Source of the DNA: Dyella acidisoli
GTDB lineage: Bacteria; Pseudomonadota; Gammaproteobacteria; Xanthomonadales; Rhodanobacteraceae
DNA: 64,000 nt
Direction: 5' to 3'
Assembly (NCBI RefSeq): GCF_030160295.1
Contig: NZ_BSOB01000018.1
Span: 62,446 to 126,445 of the forward strand
Within the stretch, counting starts at the first letter, position 1; each line of letters starts with the position of its first letter. A program made the translations under genes and the position numbers. Positions 30,083-39,042 of this stretch are shown here, one piece after another. The notes under the pieces are model-generated. The model did not search any database. It saw only the letters and a list, made by a program, of their open reading frames with translations, and was not told the DNA's origin.

Positions 30083-30553
30083 ATGAAAGGCGACGCCAAG
30101 GTCATCGAGTTCCTCAACAAGGTGCTCTACAACGAACTGACCGCGATCAATCAGTATTTCCTGCATTTCCGCATGTACAAGAACTGGGGTTACGGCGAAC
30201 TCGCCGAGCACGAGTACAAGGAATCGATTGACGAGATGAAGCATGCGGACCGTCTGATCGAGCGCATCCTGTTCCTGGAAGGTCTGCCCAATCTGCAGCA
30301 CTTGGGCAAATTGCGCATTGGCGAAAACGTGCTCGAGTGCATTCAGTGCGATCTCGATCTGGAGCTGGCTGCCGTGCAGGATCTGCGGGCTGGCATCGCG
30401 CATAGTGAAGGCGTGGCCGATTATGTGAGCCGCGACCTGTTCAAGGAAATTCTGTGTGCTGAAGAAGAGCACATCGACTGGCTGGAAACGCAGCTCAGCT
30501 TGGTCAAGGACATCGGCGCAGAACGTTATCTGCAGTCGAAGATGGAAAGCTGA
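30083..30553 (+). CDS. bfr: Bacterioferritin
   Basis: A 156-residue 24-mer iron-storage protein. It begins [26 protein letters not shown]; Glu18 and Tyr/His residues of the ferroxidase centre are present, and Met52 of [17 protein letters not shown] is the haem ligand. The second diiron half is [11 protein letters not shown]. It lies 136 bases downstream of bfd, its redox partner. The 222 bases after it contain a stem (CGAATCGAGC/GCTTGATTCG, 30584-30611) with no T-run and no gene. Confidence 0.96.
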   Translation: MKGDAKVIEFLNKVLYNELTAINQYFLHFRMYKNWGYGELAEHEYKESIDEMKHADRLIERILFLEGLPNLQHLGKLRIGENVLECIQCDLDLELAAVQDLRAGIAHSEGVADYVSRDLFKEILCAEEEHIDWLETQLSLVKDIGAERYLQSKMES

Positions 30554-30775
30554 ACACGCACGGCAACGCATTGCCGCCTTCGGCGAATCGAGCGCTTGCG
30601 TGCTTGATTCGCAACAGGCCATGCCGGCCTGCGATGACAGAGTAGAAAGCGAGTACGTTAAGAACCTATTCGCTTGGCAGCAGGCAAGGCGATCTGCAGC
30701 ACAAAGTGCCCTGCGCTTCCTTGACGGTCTCGTCACGGACCAGCTATATCCAGCGTTTTGCCGGAAGGGCCTTGC

Positions 30776-31540
30776 ATGGCTTCCCGTCCACCACCGCGCT
30801 ACGTCGTACGTCCGCACGACGCTGCCAGTCAGCGTCGCAGAATGCTGTGGCTCTGCCTCGCGTGGGTGGGTAGCCTGCTTTTGGTGGCCATCATTACTGC
30901 GTTGCTGAGCGGTGTGTGGAAAAGCGTGGGACCGAGTCTGTCGGATCGGCGAACGTTGCGCACGCTCACCGCGGAAAACGAAAAGCTCAAGCAGGATGTG
31001 GCAAACCTGCAGCGTTCGCAGCAAGTGAGCGACGTTGCCAATCAATCATTGCGCAAGACCATTACGCAACGCGATGAAGAAATCAGCGGCCTGCGCGCCG
31101 ATCTTGGCTTTTACTCGCGACTGGTCGGCGGTGACGCACAACGCGAAGGCATGAAGGTGCAGGAAGTGTCTCTGCAGCCAGTGCCACATTCACCCGCGGC
31201 GTGGAACCTCACCGTCAGCCTCACGCAGAACGTCAAGCGCAACGACGATACCAGCGGCACCACCACGGTCAGCGTGGAAGGCCTGCGCAACAACAAAGTT
31301 GTGCAGCTTGATTGGTCCGCGCTCGGTGATGCCGCCGAAAAGAACGGTATTCCGTTCCGCTTTCGCTACTTTCAGCAATTGCACACCACCATCGCGCTGC
31401 CCGCCGATTTCCGGCCAACGCGATTGCATGTCACGGTCACGCCGGAAAATGGAGAACCGGTCAGCCGCGCCGTCGCCTGGAACGACGCCCTCTCCAGCCC
31501 AGTCACGATCACCCAAGGGGAATCCGATGCTCAGCCGTAA
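30776..31540 (+). CDS. Single-pass membrane coiled-coil protein (DUF6776-like)
   Basis: A 254-residue protein if started at ATG 30776, which has GGAAGGG 6 bases upstream. One membrane helix (about residues 23-44, MLWLCLAWVGSLLLVAIITALL) is followed by a coiled coil (about 60-110, TAENEKLKQDVANLQRS) and then a beta-rich periplasmic domain. In Xanthomonad-type genomes such genes stand just before a bactofilin, as here: the two reading frames overlap by 14 bases. A role in cell shape or envelope organisation with bactofilin is inferred. Confidence 0.75.
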   Translation: MASRPPPRYVVRPHDAASQRRRMLWLCLAWVGSLLLVAIITALLSGVWKSVGPSLSDRRTLRTLTAENEKLKQDVANLQRSQQVSDVANQSLRKTITQRDEEISGLRADLGFYSRLVGGDAQREGMKVQEVSLQPVPHSPAAWNLTVSLTQNVKRNDDTSGTTTVSVEGLRNNKVVQLDWSALGDAAEKNGIPFRFRYFQQLHTTIALPADFRPTRLHVTVTPENGEPVSRAVAWNDALSSPVTITQGESDAQP

Positions 31541-31958
31541 ACGCAATGAACCCAGCGCCTCCTCATCCCGGCATGCCGAGACCAGCCTGATTTCGCAAGG
31601 CACGATCATTCGCGGCGACGTGCGCTTCACCGGCACGCTGCACGTGGAAGGTCGCATCGAGGGCGCGGTGCTGGGTGAAGGCGCCCATGCGGTGTTCACA
31701 CTGAGCGAGCACGGCCAGGTGCAGGGCGAAGTGCGCGTACCGCACGCCATGATCAACGGCCAGGTCACCGGCGACATCTACGCCAGTGTGCGGCTGGAAC
31801 TGGCCCCGCTGGCCCGCGTGACTGGCGACGTTCGCTACAGCTCGCTGGAGATGGCGGCCGGCTCACAGGTGAACGGCCGCATCGCGCACCAGGGCGATGA
31901 TCACGTACAGCGCGAGCTGCCCGCACCAGAAGTGCGCGCCGAAGCGGCAACCGCCTGA
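31527..31958 (+). CDS. Bactofilin
   Basis: A 143-residue polymer-forming cytoskeletal protein. A short polar N-terminus ([14 protein letters not shown]) is followed by the right-handed beta-helix repeat of bactofilins: [25 protein letters not shown] ... [20 protein letters not shown]. Bactofilins polymerise without nucleotide and help set cell shape or position cell-wall enzymes. The ATG lies inside the preceding gene with AAGGGG 5 bases upstream, so translation is probably coupled. Confidence 0.92.
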   Translation: MLSRKRNEPSASSSRHAETSLISQGTIIRGDVRFTGTLHVEGRIEGAVLGEGAHAVFTLSEHGQVQGEVRVPHAMINGQVTGDIYASVRLELAPLARVTGDVRYSSLEMAAGSQVNGRIAHQGDDHVQRELPAPEVRAEAATA

Positions 31959-31999
31959 ATCCCGCGGCACAGCTGCCCGGATCATGGACTCAAGCTGAT

Positions 32000-32407
32000 A
32001 TGCTTGAGTCCGCAGTGTCTGAGCCCAATATCCGCGCTATGGAAACCATCGTAGCCATCCCCGACTATCGCCAAGCCGGCGCGCCCCTCATTTTTACTGA
32101 GGCCGCCGCGCGCAAGGTGCACGAACTGATCCAGGAAGAAGGTAACCCCGATCTCAAGCTGCGCGTGTACATCAGCGGCGGCGGCTGCTCGGGCTTCCAG
32201 TACGGTTTCACCTTCGACGAAACCCGTGCGGAAGACGATTTTGCACTGGACCGTGAAGGTGTAACCCTGCTGGTAGATCCGCTCTCCCTGCAGTACCTCA
32301 CCGGCGCCGAGATCGACTACACCGAGAGCCTGAGCGGTTCGCAGTTCGTCATCCGCAACCCGAACGCAAAGACCACCTGCGGCTGCGGCTCCTCGTTTTC
32401 CACGTGA
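32000..32407 (+). CDS. erpA: Iron-sulfur cluster insertion protein (A-type)
   Basis: A 135-residue A-type Fe-S carrier. Cluster-binding cysteines are seen in [12 protein letters not shown] and in the C-terminal TCGCGSSFS. These proteins transfer [2Fe-2S] or [4Fe-4S] clusters to targets such as IspG/H. The first 13 residues may be extra: Met14 (METIVAIP, 32039) is also a good start. Not next to other isc genes, which favours ErpA over IscA. Confidence 0.9.
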   Translation: MLESAVSEPNIRAMETIVAIPDYRQAGAPLIFTEAAARKVHELIQEEGNPDLKLRVYISGGGCSGFQYGFTFDETRAEDDFALDREGVTLLVDPLSLQYLTGAEIDYTESLSGSQFVIRNPNAKTTCGCGSSFST

Positions 32408-32423
32408 GTACTGGCCTGTCCGG

Positions 32424-33377
32424 ATGATTGCGACGAAGCTCAACACATTCGCCGGACTCAGCCTGATTCTCGACCGCGTTTCCGAACAGCGCGACGCCAT
32501 CGAGTGGGTGACAGCCAAAGCCGGCTCGCCCGATGCACGCTATCTGCTGCTGGATGCCCAGGGCGACGCCTTTCTGCACCGGGGAGAAGAGTCCTTGCGC
32601 TGGCTCGATGCCAGCGAACGCGAGCGGCTGCTTGCCCACGCATCCTGGAGCTTGCTCGGCATCGCTGACGGGCAGCCGCATTTCATGCTGCTGCTCGACG
32701 AGAGCGATGACATCGCTGCGCTGGAGGAAACCTTCAACGCCCGGCGCGCGGGCTTGCGCGAAGCGGGCTTGCTCCTGGCCTCGGACGAAGCCGGCCTGTT
32801 CGCTTACGCCAAGGGGCTTGCGCATTGGCAGCGCGAAACGCGCTTCTGCGCGCGCTGCGGTGCGCCGCTGCAATTGGTTTCCTCCGGGCACCGCGCGCAC
32901 TGCACCAATCCGGCTTGCGGTCGTCTGCACTTTCCGCGCACGGACGCAGCCATCATCGTCATCGTCGAATACCAGGGCGCCTGCCTGCTCGGACGCCAGG
33001 CTGGCTGGCCACCTGGGCGCTATTCCACCCTGGCCGGCTTCATCGAGCCGGGTGAAGCACTGGAAGATGCGGTACGGCGCGAAGTCGCCGAAGAAGCCGG
33101 CGTGCTCGTAGGCGATGTGCACTATCACTCCTCGCAACCCTGGCCGATGCCGGCCTCGTTGATGGTGGGTTTCACCGCCACCGCGCTTTCGCCCACGATC
33201 CGACTCCGCGATGGCGAACTGGAAGACGCGCGCTGGTTTACGCCGCAGCAGATCATCGACGGATTGGCAGATGGCAGCTTGAAACCACCCACGCCACTCT
33301 CCGTGTCGTATCAGTTGCTGTCGCATTGGCTGCAGCAGCGTGCAGGGTTGGATCTGGACGCGCTAAGCACGCGTTGA
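32424..33377 (+). CDS. nudC: NAD(H) pyrophosphatase / de-NADding enzyme
   Basis: A 317-residue Nudix enzyme that splits NADH to NMNH and AMP and removes NAD caps from RNA. It has a four-Cys zinc site (CARCGAPL and CTNPACGR), the Nudix box GFIEPGEALEDAVRREVAEEAGV, and the NudC-specific SQPWPMPASLMVGF. The gene starts 17 bases after erpA and may be co-transcribed. Confidence 0.95.
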   Translation: MIATKLNTFAGLSLILDRVSEQRDAIEWVTAKAGSPDARYLLLDAQGDAFLHRGEESLRWLDASERERLLAHASWSLLGIADGQPHFMLLLDESDDIAALEETFNARRAGLREAGLLLASDEAGLFAYAKGLAHWQRETRFCARCGAPLQLVSSGHRAHCTNPACGRLHFPRTDAAIIVIVEYQGACLLGRQAGWPPGRYSTLAGFIEPGEALEDAVRREVAEEAGVLVGDVHYHSSQPWPMPASLMVGFTATALSPTIRLRDGELEDARWFTPQQIIDGLADGSLKPPTPLSVSYQLLSHWLQQRAGLDLDALSTR

Positions 33378-33449
33378 TACCTGCCGCAGGTTCGTGAACG
33401 GGCCGCACCACTCGCATACAATTGCAGCCATTCGAGGGAGTCCGTTTTC

Positions 33450-34319
33450 ATGGCCATTCGCCTGCTTGCCGCGCTCATCGCTCTGGGACTGCTGCATCTG
33501 CAGCCGCAGCTTGCATGCTGGCGTGGAGACGCCGGATTCCGACGCTGGGTGAATCAGCTGGCCGATACCAGCGGCGTGGGTCGCGTAGCGCTGGCGATAT
33601 TGCTGCCGGTGGTGCTCTGCATCGTAGTGATCTGGGTCTTGCACCGGTTGCCACTGACAGATCTGCTGCTACTCGTGTTTGCGCTGGTCGTCCTGCTGTT
33701 CTCGTTCGGCCCACATGCATTTGAAGCCGACATGGAAGCGATTCTCAAAGCGCCCGACCAAAGTGCCCGCGAAACCGCCGCACAAGCCCTGTCAGACGAC
33801 GGCGAGACCGTGGCGTGGCGAACTGCGGATCTGGGCGAAGCCACCGCCTATGCCGCATTGCGTCGCCGCTTCGCCGTGTTGTTCTGGTTCTTCGTGCTCG
33901 GCCCGGTCGGCGCCCTGCTCTATCGCCTCGCGCGACAACTCGGCCATGACACGTCACTGGCACTGGATTCCGGCGCCCGTGCGAATGCGCGTTATTTTGC
34001 CAACGCCTTGGATTGGCTGCCGGCGCAGCTGATGGTGTTCACGCTGGCGCTGGTGGGTCATTGGGATGCGGTGATCGGCGCGTGGCGACGTTGGCATCAA
34101 CAGGCAGCCCCGAACAGCTGGTATCTGTCCAATCCGGATTTTCTGGGTGCCGCCGCGCGCGCAGACGTGCTGACGGATATCGAAGGGGGCGATGGCTACA
34201 TCGAAGAGCGCACCGACGCACTGCACGAGCTGCGCCGATTGCGCGATGCGTTGCTGCGCGCATTGTTGGCCTGGTTGAGCGTGGTGGCGCTGATGGTGAT
34301 GGGAAGCTGGCTGCACTGA
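33450..34319 (+). CDS. AmpE/CobD-like membrane protein
   Basis: A 289-residue protein with about four membrane helices (N-terminal about 1-20, 47-85, 142-160, 265-285). A family-like segment, ANARYFANALDWLPAQLMVFTLALVGHWDAVIGAWRRW, is at residues about 170-215. This matches AmpE-type regulators, linked to beta-lactamase signalling and peptidoglycan recycling, though no ampD is adjacent. Confidence in the specific role is moderate. GGGAG lies upstream of the ATG. Confidence 0.65.
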   Translation: MAIRLLAALIALGLLHLQPQLACWRGDAGFRRWVNQLADTSGVGRVALAILLPVVLCIVVIWVLHRLPLTDLLLLVFALVVLLFSFGPHAFEADMEAILKAPDQSARETAAQALSDDGETVAWRTADLGEATAYAALRRRFAVLFWFFVLGPVGALLYRLARQLGHDTSLALDSGARANARYFANALDWLPAQLMVFTLALVGHWDAVIGAWRRWHQQAAPNSWYLSNPDFLGAAARADVLTDIEGGDGYIEERTDALHELRRLRDALLRALLAWLSVVALMVMGSWLH

Positions 34320-34376
34320 TCCCCATCTACACGGCCGTCATTCCCGCTTTTGCAAGAATGACGATCGAGGGGATCA
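34317..34376. other. Nested palindrome spanning a convergent gene junction
   Basis: TGATCCCC (34317-34324) pairs with GGGGATCA (34369-34376), and inside it CGTCATTC (34336-34343) pairs with GAATGACG (34356-34363). The outer arms contain the stop codons of both convergent genes. It can act as a bidirectional structural end, though without a good T-run. The inner arms resemble the GTCATTCC-type repeat at 59508 and 63453. Confidence 0.6.
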
Positions 34377-36248
34377 CGCCATATCGCCGCGCAACTCTTG
34401 CACGCGCGCTTCCAAAACTCCCGCGCTGACCTCTTCTGGCGGCCGCGCCGCATCCACTACCAATTCGACGCGTGCCCGAAAGCGACGCGGCAATCGCGCA
34501 CGTCCAAGCATCGAATCGCGCCTGCTCCACACGCTGCCCCACAAACCTCGCAGGGCCATCGGTACGACCGGCACCGGACGCCTGGCCAGAATCTTGTCCA
34601 CGCCAGAGCGGAATGGCGCGATGTTGCCATCCTTGGTCAACCCGCCTTCCGGAAAAATGCACACTACCTCGCCATCCGCCAAGGCGGCATCCACTTCGTC
34701 CAACGCGCGCTGCAGCACCGCAGGATCTTCTTTCTGTCCCGCGATCGGAATTGCCTTCGCTGTCTTGAACACGAAGTGCAGCAGCGGGACGTTGAAGATT
34801 TTGTAATACATCACGAAGCGTGCAGGGCGACGCAAGTTCGCCATCAGGATCAACGGATCCATGAAACTCACGTGATTGCACACCAGCAATGCCGGTCCTT
34901 CTTCCGGCAGGTTGCGCATGCCATCCACGCGAATGCGGTACAACGAATTCACCAACACCCACGTGATGAAGCGCATCAGGAATTCGGGCACCAGCGTAAA
35001 GATGTACGCCGCCACCACCACATTAAGCAACGCTGCGATCAGGAAGATCTGCGCTGCGCTGAACCCCAACCTCTCCATCGCCAGCCCGAAGCAGGACGCG
35101 ATTACGATCAGCAAAGCATTGAGGATGTTGTTGCCCGCAATCACGCGCGACAGGCGATCACGCGGAGCACGCGATTGCACAAAAGCGAACAGCGGCACCA
35201 CATAAAAGCCGGCAAACACGCCGATCAAGGTGAGATCCAGCACGATGCGCCAGCTTCCCGCCGTGTGCAGAAAGGCCAGCCAGTCCAGGCCTCGTTCGGC
35301 TGCTGCGCCAGAGCGCGCCAGGAACAAATCGATGCCGAACGCCGTCAATCCAAAGGCACCCAGTGGTACCAGGCCGATTTCTACACGCTTGCCTGACATT
35401 TTTTCGCACATCAGCGAGCCAATGCCGGTACCGATCGAAAACAAAGTGAGCACGAGCGTATTCACCGTGCCATCGCCGCCCAGGTTGATGCGCGTGTAGA
35501 GCGGTAGCTGGGCAACCAGCACGGTGCCAAAAAACCAAAACCAGGAAATGCCGAGTACCGCGTTGAACACCGCGTGATCTTCACGCGTAATGCGCAAGAC
35601 ACGCGCGGTTTCGGTGAACGGATTCCAGTTGAACTTGAGGTCCGGTGCAGTAGCCGGCGCTGGTGGAATCAGCCGGCTGGCGAAATAGCCGACTACGGCA
35701 ATGCCGATCGTCAGCGCCGCGGAAAAATGCGGGCCCACCCCTGCGATCAGCATCAGCATGTTGCCTGTCGTCATGCCGATCAGGATCGCCATCTGCGTGC
35801 CCATTTCCACCAACCCATTGCCGCCCACCAATTCGCTGGACTTCAAGGCCTGCGGCAAGATCGCGTATTTGATGGGGCCGAACACGGTCGAGTGGATCCC
35901 CATCATGAAAAGCACAATCAACAACAGCGGCAAGTGATGGGTAATGAAACCGTAGGCCGCCAACACCATGGCGGTGATCTCGAACAGCTTTACGTAACGG
36001 ATGATGCGTGTCTTCTCGAATTTCTCCGCCAATTGACCAGCCGTGGCGGAAAACAGGAAGAACGGCAAGATGAAAAGCGCTGGCGCGAGGTTCGTGTACA
36101 GACCCACGTCGCGATCCGACAAACCCATCTGAAAGGCCGCCAGCATCACCATGGCGTTGCGGAATGCGCTGTCGTTAAACGCACCCAGCGCCTGGGTCCA
36201 GAAAAACGGGGCGAAGCGTCGACTGCCTAGCAGGGCGAACTGGCTCAT
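34374..36248 (-). CDS. MFS transporter fused to PlsC-type acyltransferase (LplT-Aas-like)
   Basis: A 624-residue fusion. Residues 1 to about 410 form a 12-helix MFS transporter of the LplT type (RRFAPFFWTQALGAFNDSAFRNAM). Residues about 425-610 form a 1-acylglycerol-3-phosphate acyltransferase with NHVSFMDPLIL (H-x4-D) and FPEGGLT. The pair is expected to bring lysophospholipids back across the inner membrane and re-acylate them. Unlike E. coli Aas there is no acyl-ACP synthetase domain, so the acyl donor is probably acyl-ACP or acyl-CoA made elsewhere. ATG 36248 is chosen; an 85-codon upstream extension is not credible. Confidence 0.9.
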   Translation of the reverse strand: MSQFALLGSRRFAPFFWTQALGAFNDSAFRNAMVMLAAFQMGLSDRDVGLYTNLAPALFILPFFLFSATAGQLAEKFEKTRIIRYVKLFEITAMVLAAYGFITHHLPLLLIVLFMMGIHSTVFGPIKYAILPQALKSSELVGGNGLVEMGTQMAILIGMTTGNMLMLIAGVGPHFSAALTIGIAVVGYFASRLIPPAPATAPDLKFNWNPFTETARVLRITREDHAVFNAVLGISWFWFFGTVLVAQLPLYTRINLGGDGTVNTLVLTLFSIGTGIGSLMCEKMSGKRVEIGLVPLGAFGLTAFGIDLFLARSGAAAERGLDWLAFLHTAGSWRIVLDLTLIGVFAGFYVVPLFAFVQSRAPRDRLSRVIAGNNILNALLIVIASCFGLAMERLGFSAAQIFLIAALLNVVVAAYIFTLVPEFLMRFITWVLVNSLYRIRVDGMRNLPEEGPALLVCNHVSFMDPLILMANLRRPARFVMYYKIFNVPLLHFVFKTAKAIPIAGQKEDPAVLQRALDEVDAALADGEVVCIFPEGGLTKDGNIAPFRSGVDKILARRPVPVVPMALRGLWGSVWSRRDSMLGRARLPRRFRARVELVVDAARPPEEVSAGVLEARVQELRGDMA

Positions 36249-36327
36249 GCGAATCCTTGGCAAGCGGAACGCCACTAGCGTAACGTGAAAACCGATCCGA
36301 TCACGAGCGGTGCTCCGTGCCAAAGCC

Positions 36328-36687
36328 ATGTATGTGTCTCTAGCCGATGCCGTATTAGCCGTGCACTTAGGCTTTATTCTGTTCGCCTGCCTCGGCGCGC
36401 TGCTTGCGTTGAAGTGGCGCCGGGTTCTCTGGCTGCAGATACCGGCGGCAGCATGGGGCATATATGTCGAAGCGAGCGGAACGATTTGCCCGCTCACGTC
36501 CATCGAAAATTATTTTCGCGTGCGTGCCGGTCATGCCGCATACGAAGGCGATTGTCTCGGGCACTACCTCACCGCGACCATTTACCCTGATGGCCTGACC
36601 AGGAACATCCAGTTCGCCCTGGGTGCATTAGTACTGATCTTGAATCTCTCCGTGTATGCCTGGCTGCTGCACAAGCGTCGCACCTGA
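36328..36687 (+). CDS. DUF2784 family membrane protein
   Basis: A 119-residue protein with about three membrane helices and the family blocks ADAVLAVHLGFILFAC, PLTSIENYFR and GDCLGHYLTATIYP. DUF2784 proteins are small integral membrane proteins of unknown role. Start at ATG 36328 (MYVSLADAV); an ATG 6 codons earlier is possible. It diverges from the transporter-acyltransferase gene. Confidence 0.85.
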   Translation: MYVSLADAVLAVHLGFILFACLGALLALKWRRVLWLQIPAAAWGIYVEASGTICPLTSIENYFRVRAGHAAYEGDCLGHYLTATIYPDGLTRNIQFALGALVLILNLSVYAWLLHKRRT

Positions 36688-36732
36688 GCATGGCGTATGC
36701 TCCGCGCTGGATAGGTCATCAACAAGCGCGCC

Positions 36733-37152
36733 ATGCTGATCGCCGGAAGCTGCCATTGCGGGAATATCACCTACACGCTCGACTGGTCACCCGATCCCAC
36801 GGAAATTCCTGCGCGCGCCTGCACGTGTACGTTTTGCTCTAAGCATGGCGGTGTATGGACGTCCTATCCGGCGGGCTCATTGAAGGTCAAAGTGAAGGAC
36901 GTACAGCTCGTGTCGCGCTATGCGTTCGGAACAGAAACAGCTGATTTCTACGTCTGCAAGCAATGTGGCGTGGCGCCCTTGGTCACCAGCTTGATCGACG
37001 AAAGGCTGTATGCCGTGGTGAACGTGAATACGTTCGAGAACGTAGATGCCTCCCTACTGCGCCGATCCTCTTCGACCCTTGATGGTGAGAATACGGATGA
37101 CCGGCTGGCCAGACGCAAGCGGAATTGGATCGCGGACGTGACGTTCGTGTAG
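36733..37152 (+). CDS. GFA-family zinc protein (glutathione-dependent formaldehyde-activating-like)
   Basis: A 139-residue Mss4-like fold protein. Cys pairs are SCHCGN (Cys7, Cys9), CTCTFC (30, 32, 35) and VCKQCG (about 75 and 78), the two zinc sites of the GFA fold. The formaldehyde role has been questioned for many members, so substrate is unknown. The stop codon TAG is supplied by the start of the palindromic repeat at 37149. A second GFA gene follows. Confidence 0.88.
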   Translation: MLIAGSCHCGNITYTLDWSPDPTEIPARACTCTFCSKHGGVWTSYPAGSLKVKVKDVQLVSRYAFGTETADFYVCKQCGVAPLVTSLIDERLYAVVNVNTFENVDASLLRRSSSTLDGENTDDRLARRKRNWIADVTFV

Positions 37153-37220
37153 GTTGGGGTGCAAACCCCAACATTGTCATTTCCGGCACATAAAGATGAG
37201 GGGTTTGCACCCCAACCTGC
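37149..37220. repeat. Extragenic palindromic element, GTAGGTTGGG family, paired copy
   Basis: GTAGGTTGGGGTGCAAACCC (37149-37168) is itself palindromic, TTGGGGT-GCAA-ACCCCAA. It is followed about 35 bases later by its inverted partner GGGTTTGCACCCCAACCTGC (37201-37220). A single copy of the motif is at 52196. Confidence 0.75.
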
Positions 37221-37231
37221 GGAGAAAGCGC

Positions 37232-37633
37232 ATGATCACCGGCGGATGTCTGTGTGGCGCCGTGCGCTACGAATCGGATGGCATCGCATTGTTCAGCGTG
37301 CTGTGACATTGCCGCGATTGCCAACGAAGCTCCGGCAGCGGACACGTACCGGTCATGGGCGTGTCGAAGTCGACGTTTCGAGTAACGGGCGAAACACGCG
37401 CTCATGCCATCATGGGTAGCAGCCAGCTGAAAACGGCTCGTCACTTCTGCCCTACCTGCGGCAGCTTGTTGTTCGGCACACCGGAGGTGATACCGGACAT
37501 GGTGAGCATTTATGTAGGCAGCCTGGACGATCCCAGTGTTTTTCAGCCGGAATGCTCGCTGTTCACGTGCAATCGCTATCACTGGGATACATCAGGCTCA
37601 CAACTGCCCGGCTACGAAACGATGTCCGACTGA
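37232..37633 (+). pseudogene. Second GFA-family gene with in-frame TGA at a conserved Cys
   Basis: One frame from ATG 37232 (GGAG 7 bases upstream) to the stop at 37631-37633, interrupted only by TGA at 37304-37306 (codon 25). In the family that position is the first Cys of the CxCxxC zinc site: here the reading is F-S-V-L-(TGA)-H-C-R-D-C. All other Cys (GGCLCG, and FCPTCGS about codon 72) are kept, and no other damage is seen. Most simply a recent nonsense mutation of TGC or TGT. Selenocysteine is a less likely alternative. Confidence 0.8.
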
Positions 37634-37658
37634 CATTGCTGACAGTCTCGCTGCGTTA

Positions 37659-38939
37659 TCACCGATGCAGTGCGCGATGGGCGATGTCCTTGCGGCAGAA
37701 CGCACCATCGAAGTGAATTTTCTTGACGCTTTCGTAAGCACGTTCGCGTGCGGCCGCGATGTCTTTGCCGAGCGCGCAAACAGTCAGCACACGACCGCCA
37801 GCGGTAATGACGCGGCCTTGCGCGTCGAGCTTGGTGCCGGCGTGAAACACTTTGGCCTCCGCACCGAAATCCGCATCCAGACCTTCGATCACATCGCCGG
37901 TTTTCACCTTCGCCGGATAGCCACCGGCCGCCATCACCACGCCGATGGAAGGGCGCGTATCCCACTGCACATGGGTGTGGTGCAGTTGGCCATCCAGTGC
38001 AGCTTCGATCAGATCGACGAAGTCAGATTTTAGGCGCAGCATGATCGGCTGCGTTTCCGGATCGCCGAAACGCACGTTGAATTCGATGACTTTCGGCGTG
38101 CCGTGCTTGTCGATCATCAGGCCGGCATAGAGGAAGCCGATGAACGGTGCGCCTTCGGCGGCCATGCCGCGCAGCGTCGGCTCGATCACTTCCTTGAGGA
38201 TGCGCTTCTCCACTTCAGGCGTAACAACCGGCGCGGGTGAATAAGCGCCCATGCCACCGGTATTCGGGCCAAGGTCGTTGTCGTCGCGGCGCTTATGGTC
38301 CTGACTGCTCGCCATCGGTAGCGCGTTGGAACCGTCGCTCATCACGATGTAGCTGGCTTCTTCGCCTTCGAGGAATTCCTCGATCACCACGCGCGAGGAT
38401 GCATCGCCGAACGCGTGCGCACCGAGCATATCGTGCAAGGCGAGCTCGGCATCGCTCAACGTAAGCGCGACGACGACGCCCTTGCCCGCCGCAAGTCCAT
38501 CGGCCTTGATCACGATCGGCGCACCATGCTCGCGCACATAAGCCAGCGCTTTATTGAGCTCCGTAAATACCGCGTAGCGCGCGGTGGGAATGTTGTGGCG
38601 GAGCAGGAAATCTTTGGCGAAGGCTTTGGAGCCTTCCAGCTGAGCAGCGATCGCGCGCGGCCCGAAGATGCGCATGCCTGCGGCGCGGAATTTGTCTACG
38701 ACACCGGCCACCAGCGGCACTTCGGGACCGACCACGGTCAGTTCCACTTTCTCGGCTTTGGCGAGTTTCAGCAGGCCTTCGATGTCGGTCACCGCCACAT
38801 CGGCATTGCGCACACCGTGCTCGCGTGCCGTGCCGGCATTGCCGGGGGCCACGATCACTTCACTCACGCGCCGCGATTGCTTGAGTTTCCACGCCAGCGC
38901 GTGTTCGCGGCCGCCGTTGCCGATCACCAGAACTTTCAT
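37659..38939 (-). CDS. purD: Phosphoribosylamine-glycine ligase (GARS)
   Basis: A 426-residue ATP-grasp enzyme, second step of purine synthesis. It starts MKVLVIGNGGREHALAWKL. The ATP-grasp core is seen as VIKADGLAAGKGVVVA, and the signature is RFGDPETQPIMLRL. Usual length is 420-430. It is the only pur gene in the window. Confidence 0.97.
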   Translation of the reverse strand: MKVLVIGNGGREHALAWKLKQSRRVSEVIVAPGNAGTAREHGVRNADVAVTDIEGLLKLAKAEKVELTVVGPEVPLVAGVVDKFRAAGMRIFGPRAIAAQLEGSKAFAKDFLLRHNIPTARYAVFTELNKALAYVREHGAPIVIKADGLAAGKGVVVALTLSDAELALHDMLGAHAFGDASSRVVIEEFLEGEEASYIVMSDGSNALPMASSQDHKRRDDNDLGPNTGGMGAYSPAPVVTPEVEKRILKEVIEPTLRGMAAEGAPFIGFLYAGLMIDKHGTPKVIEFNVRFGDPETQPIMLRLKSDFVDLIEAALDGQLHHTHVQWDTRPSIGVVMAAGGYPAKVKTGDVIEGLDADFGAEAKVFHAGTKLDAQGRVITAGGRVLTVCALGKDIAAARERAYESVKKIHFDGAFCRKDIAHRALHR

Positions 38940-39042
38940 GCCTGCTCCAACTGCTTAACAAGGAACGCCGCTGCGTGGCGCAGCGCGCATTGTAGTGGCT
39001 GTTCGAGGGATTGCCCGCTCGCTTCAGCCTCGCGTGAAATAG

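Noticed and set aside
30059-31045. A 328-codon minus-strand frame over bfr
   Set aside because: Antisense to bacterioferritin and the adjacent membrane protein gene; no support from a ribosome site or family.
37304-37345. Selenocysteine insertion element after the TGA in the second GFA gene
   Set aside because: Only a 5-bp stem with an 18-base loop can be drawn and the expected apical loop bases are missing, so selenocysteine is not claimed; a nonsense mutation is simpler.
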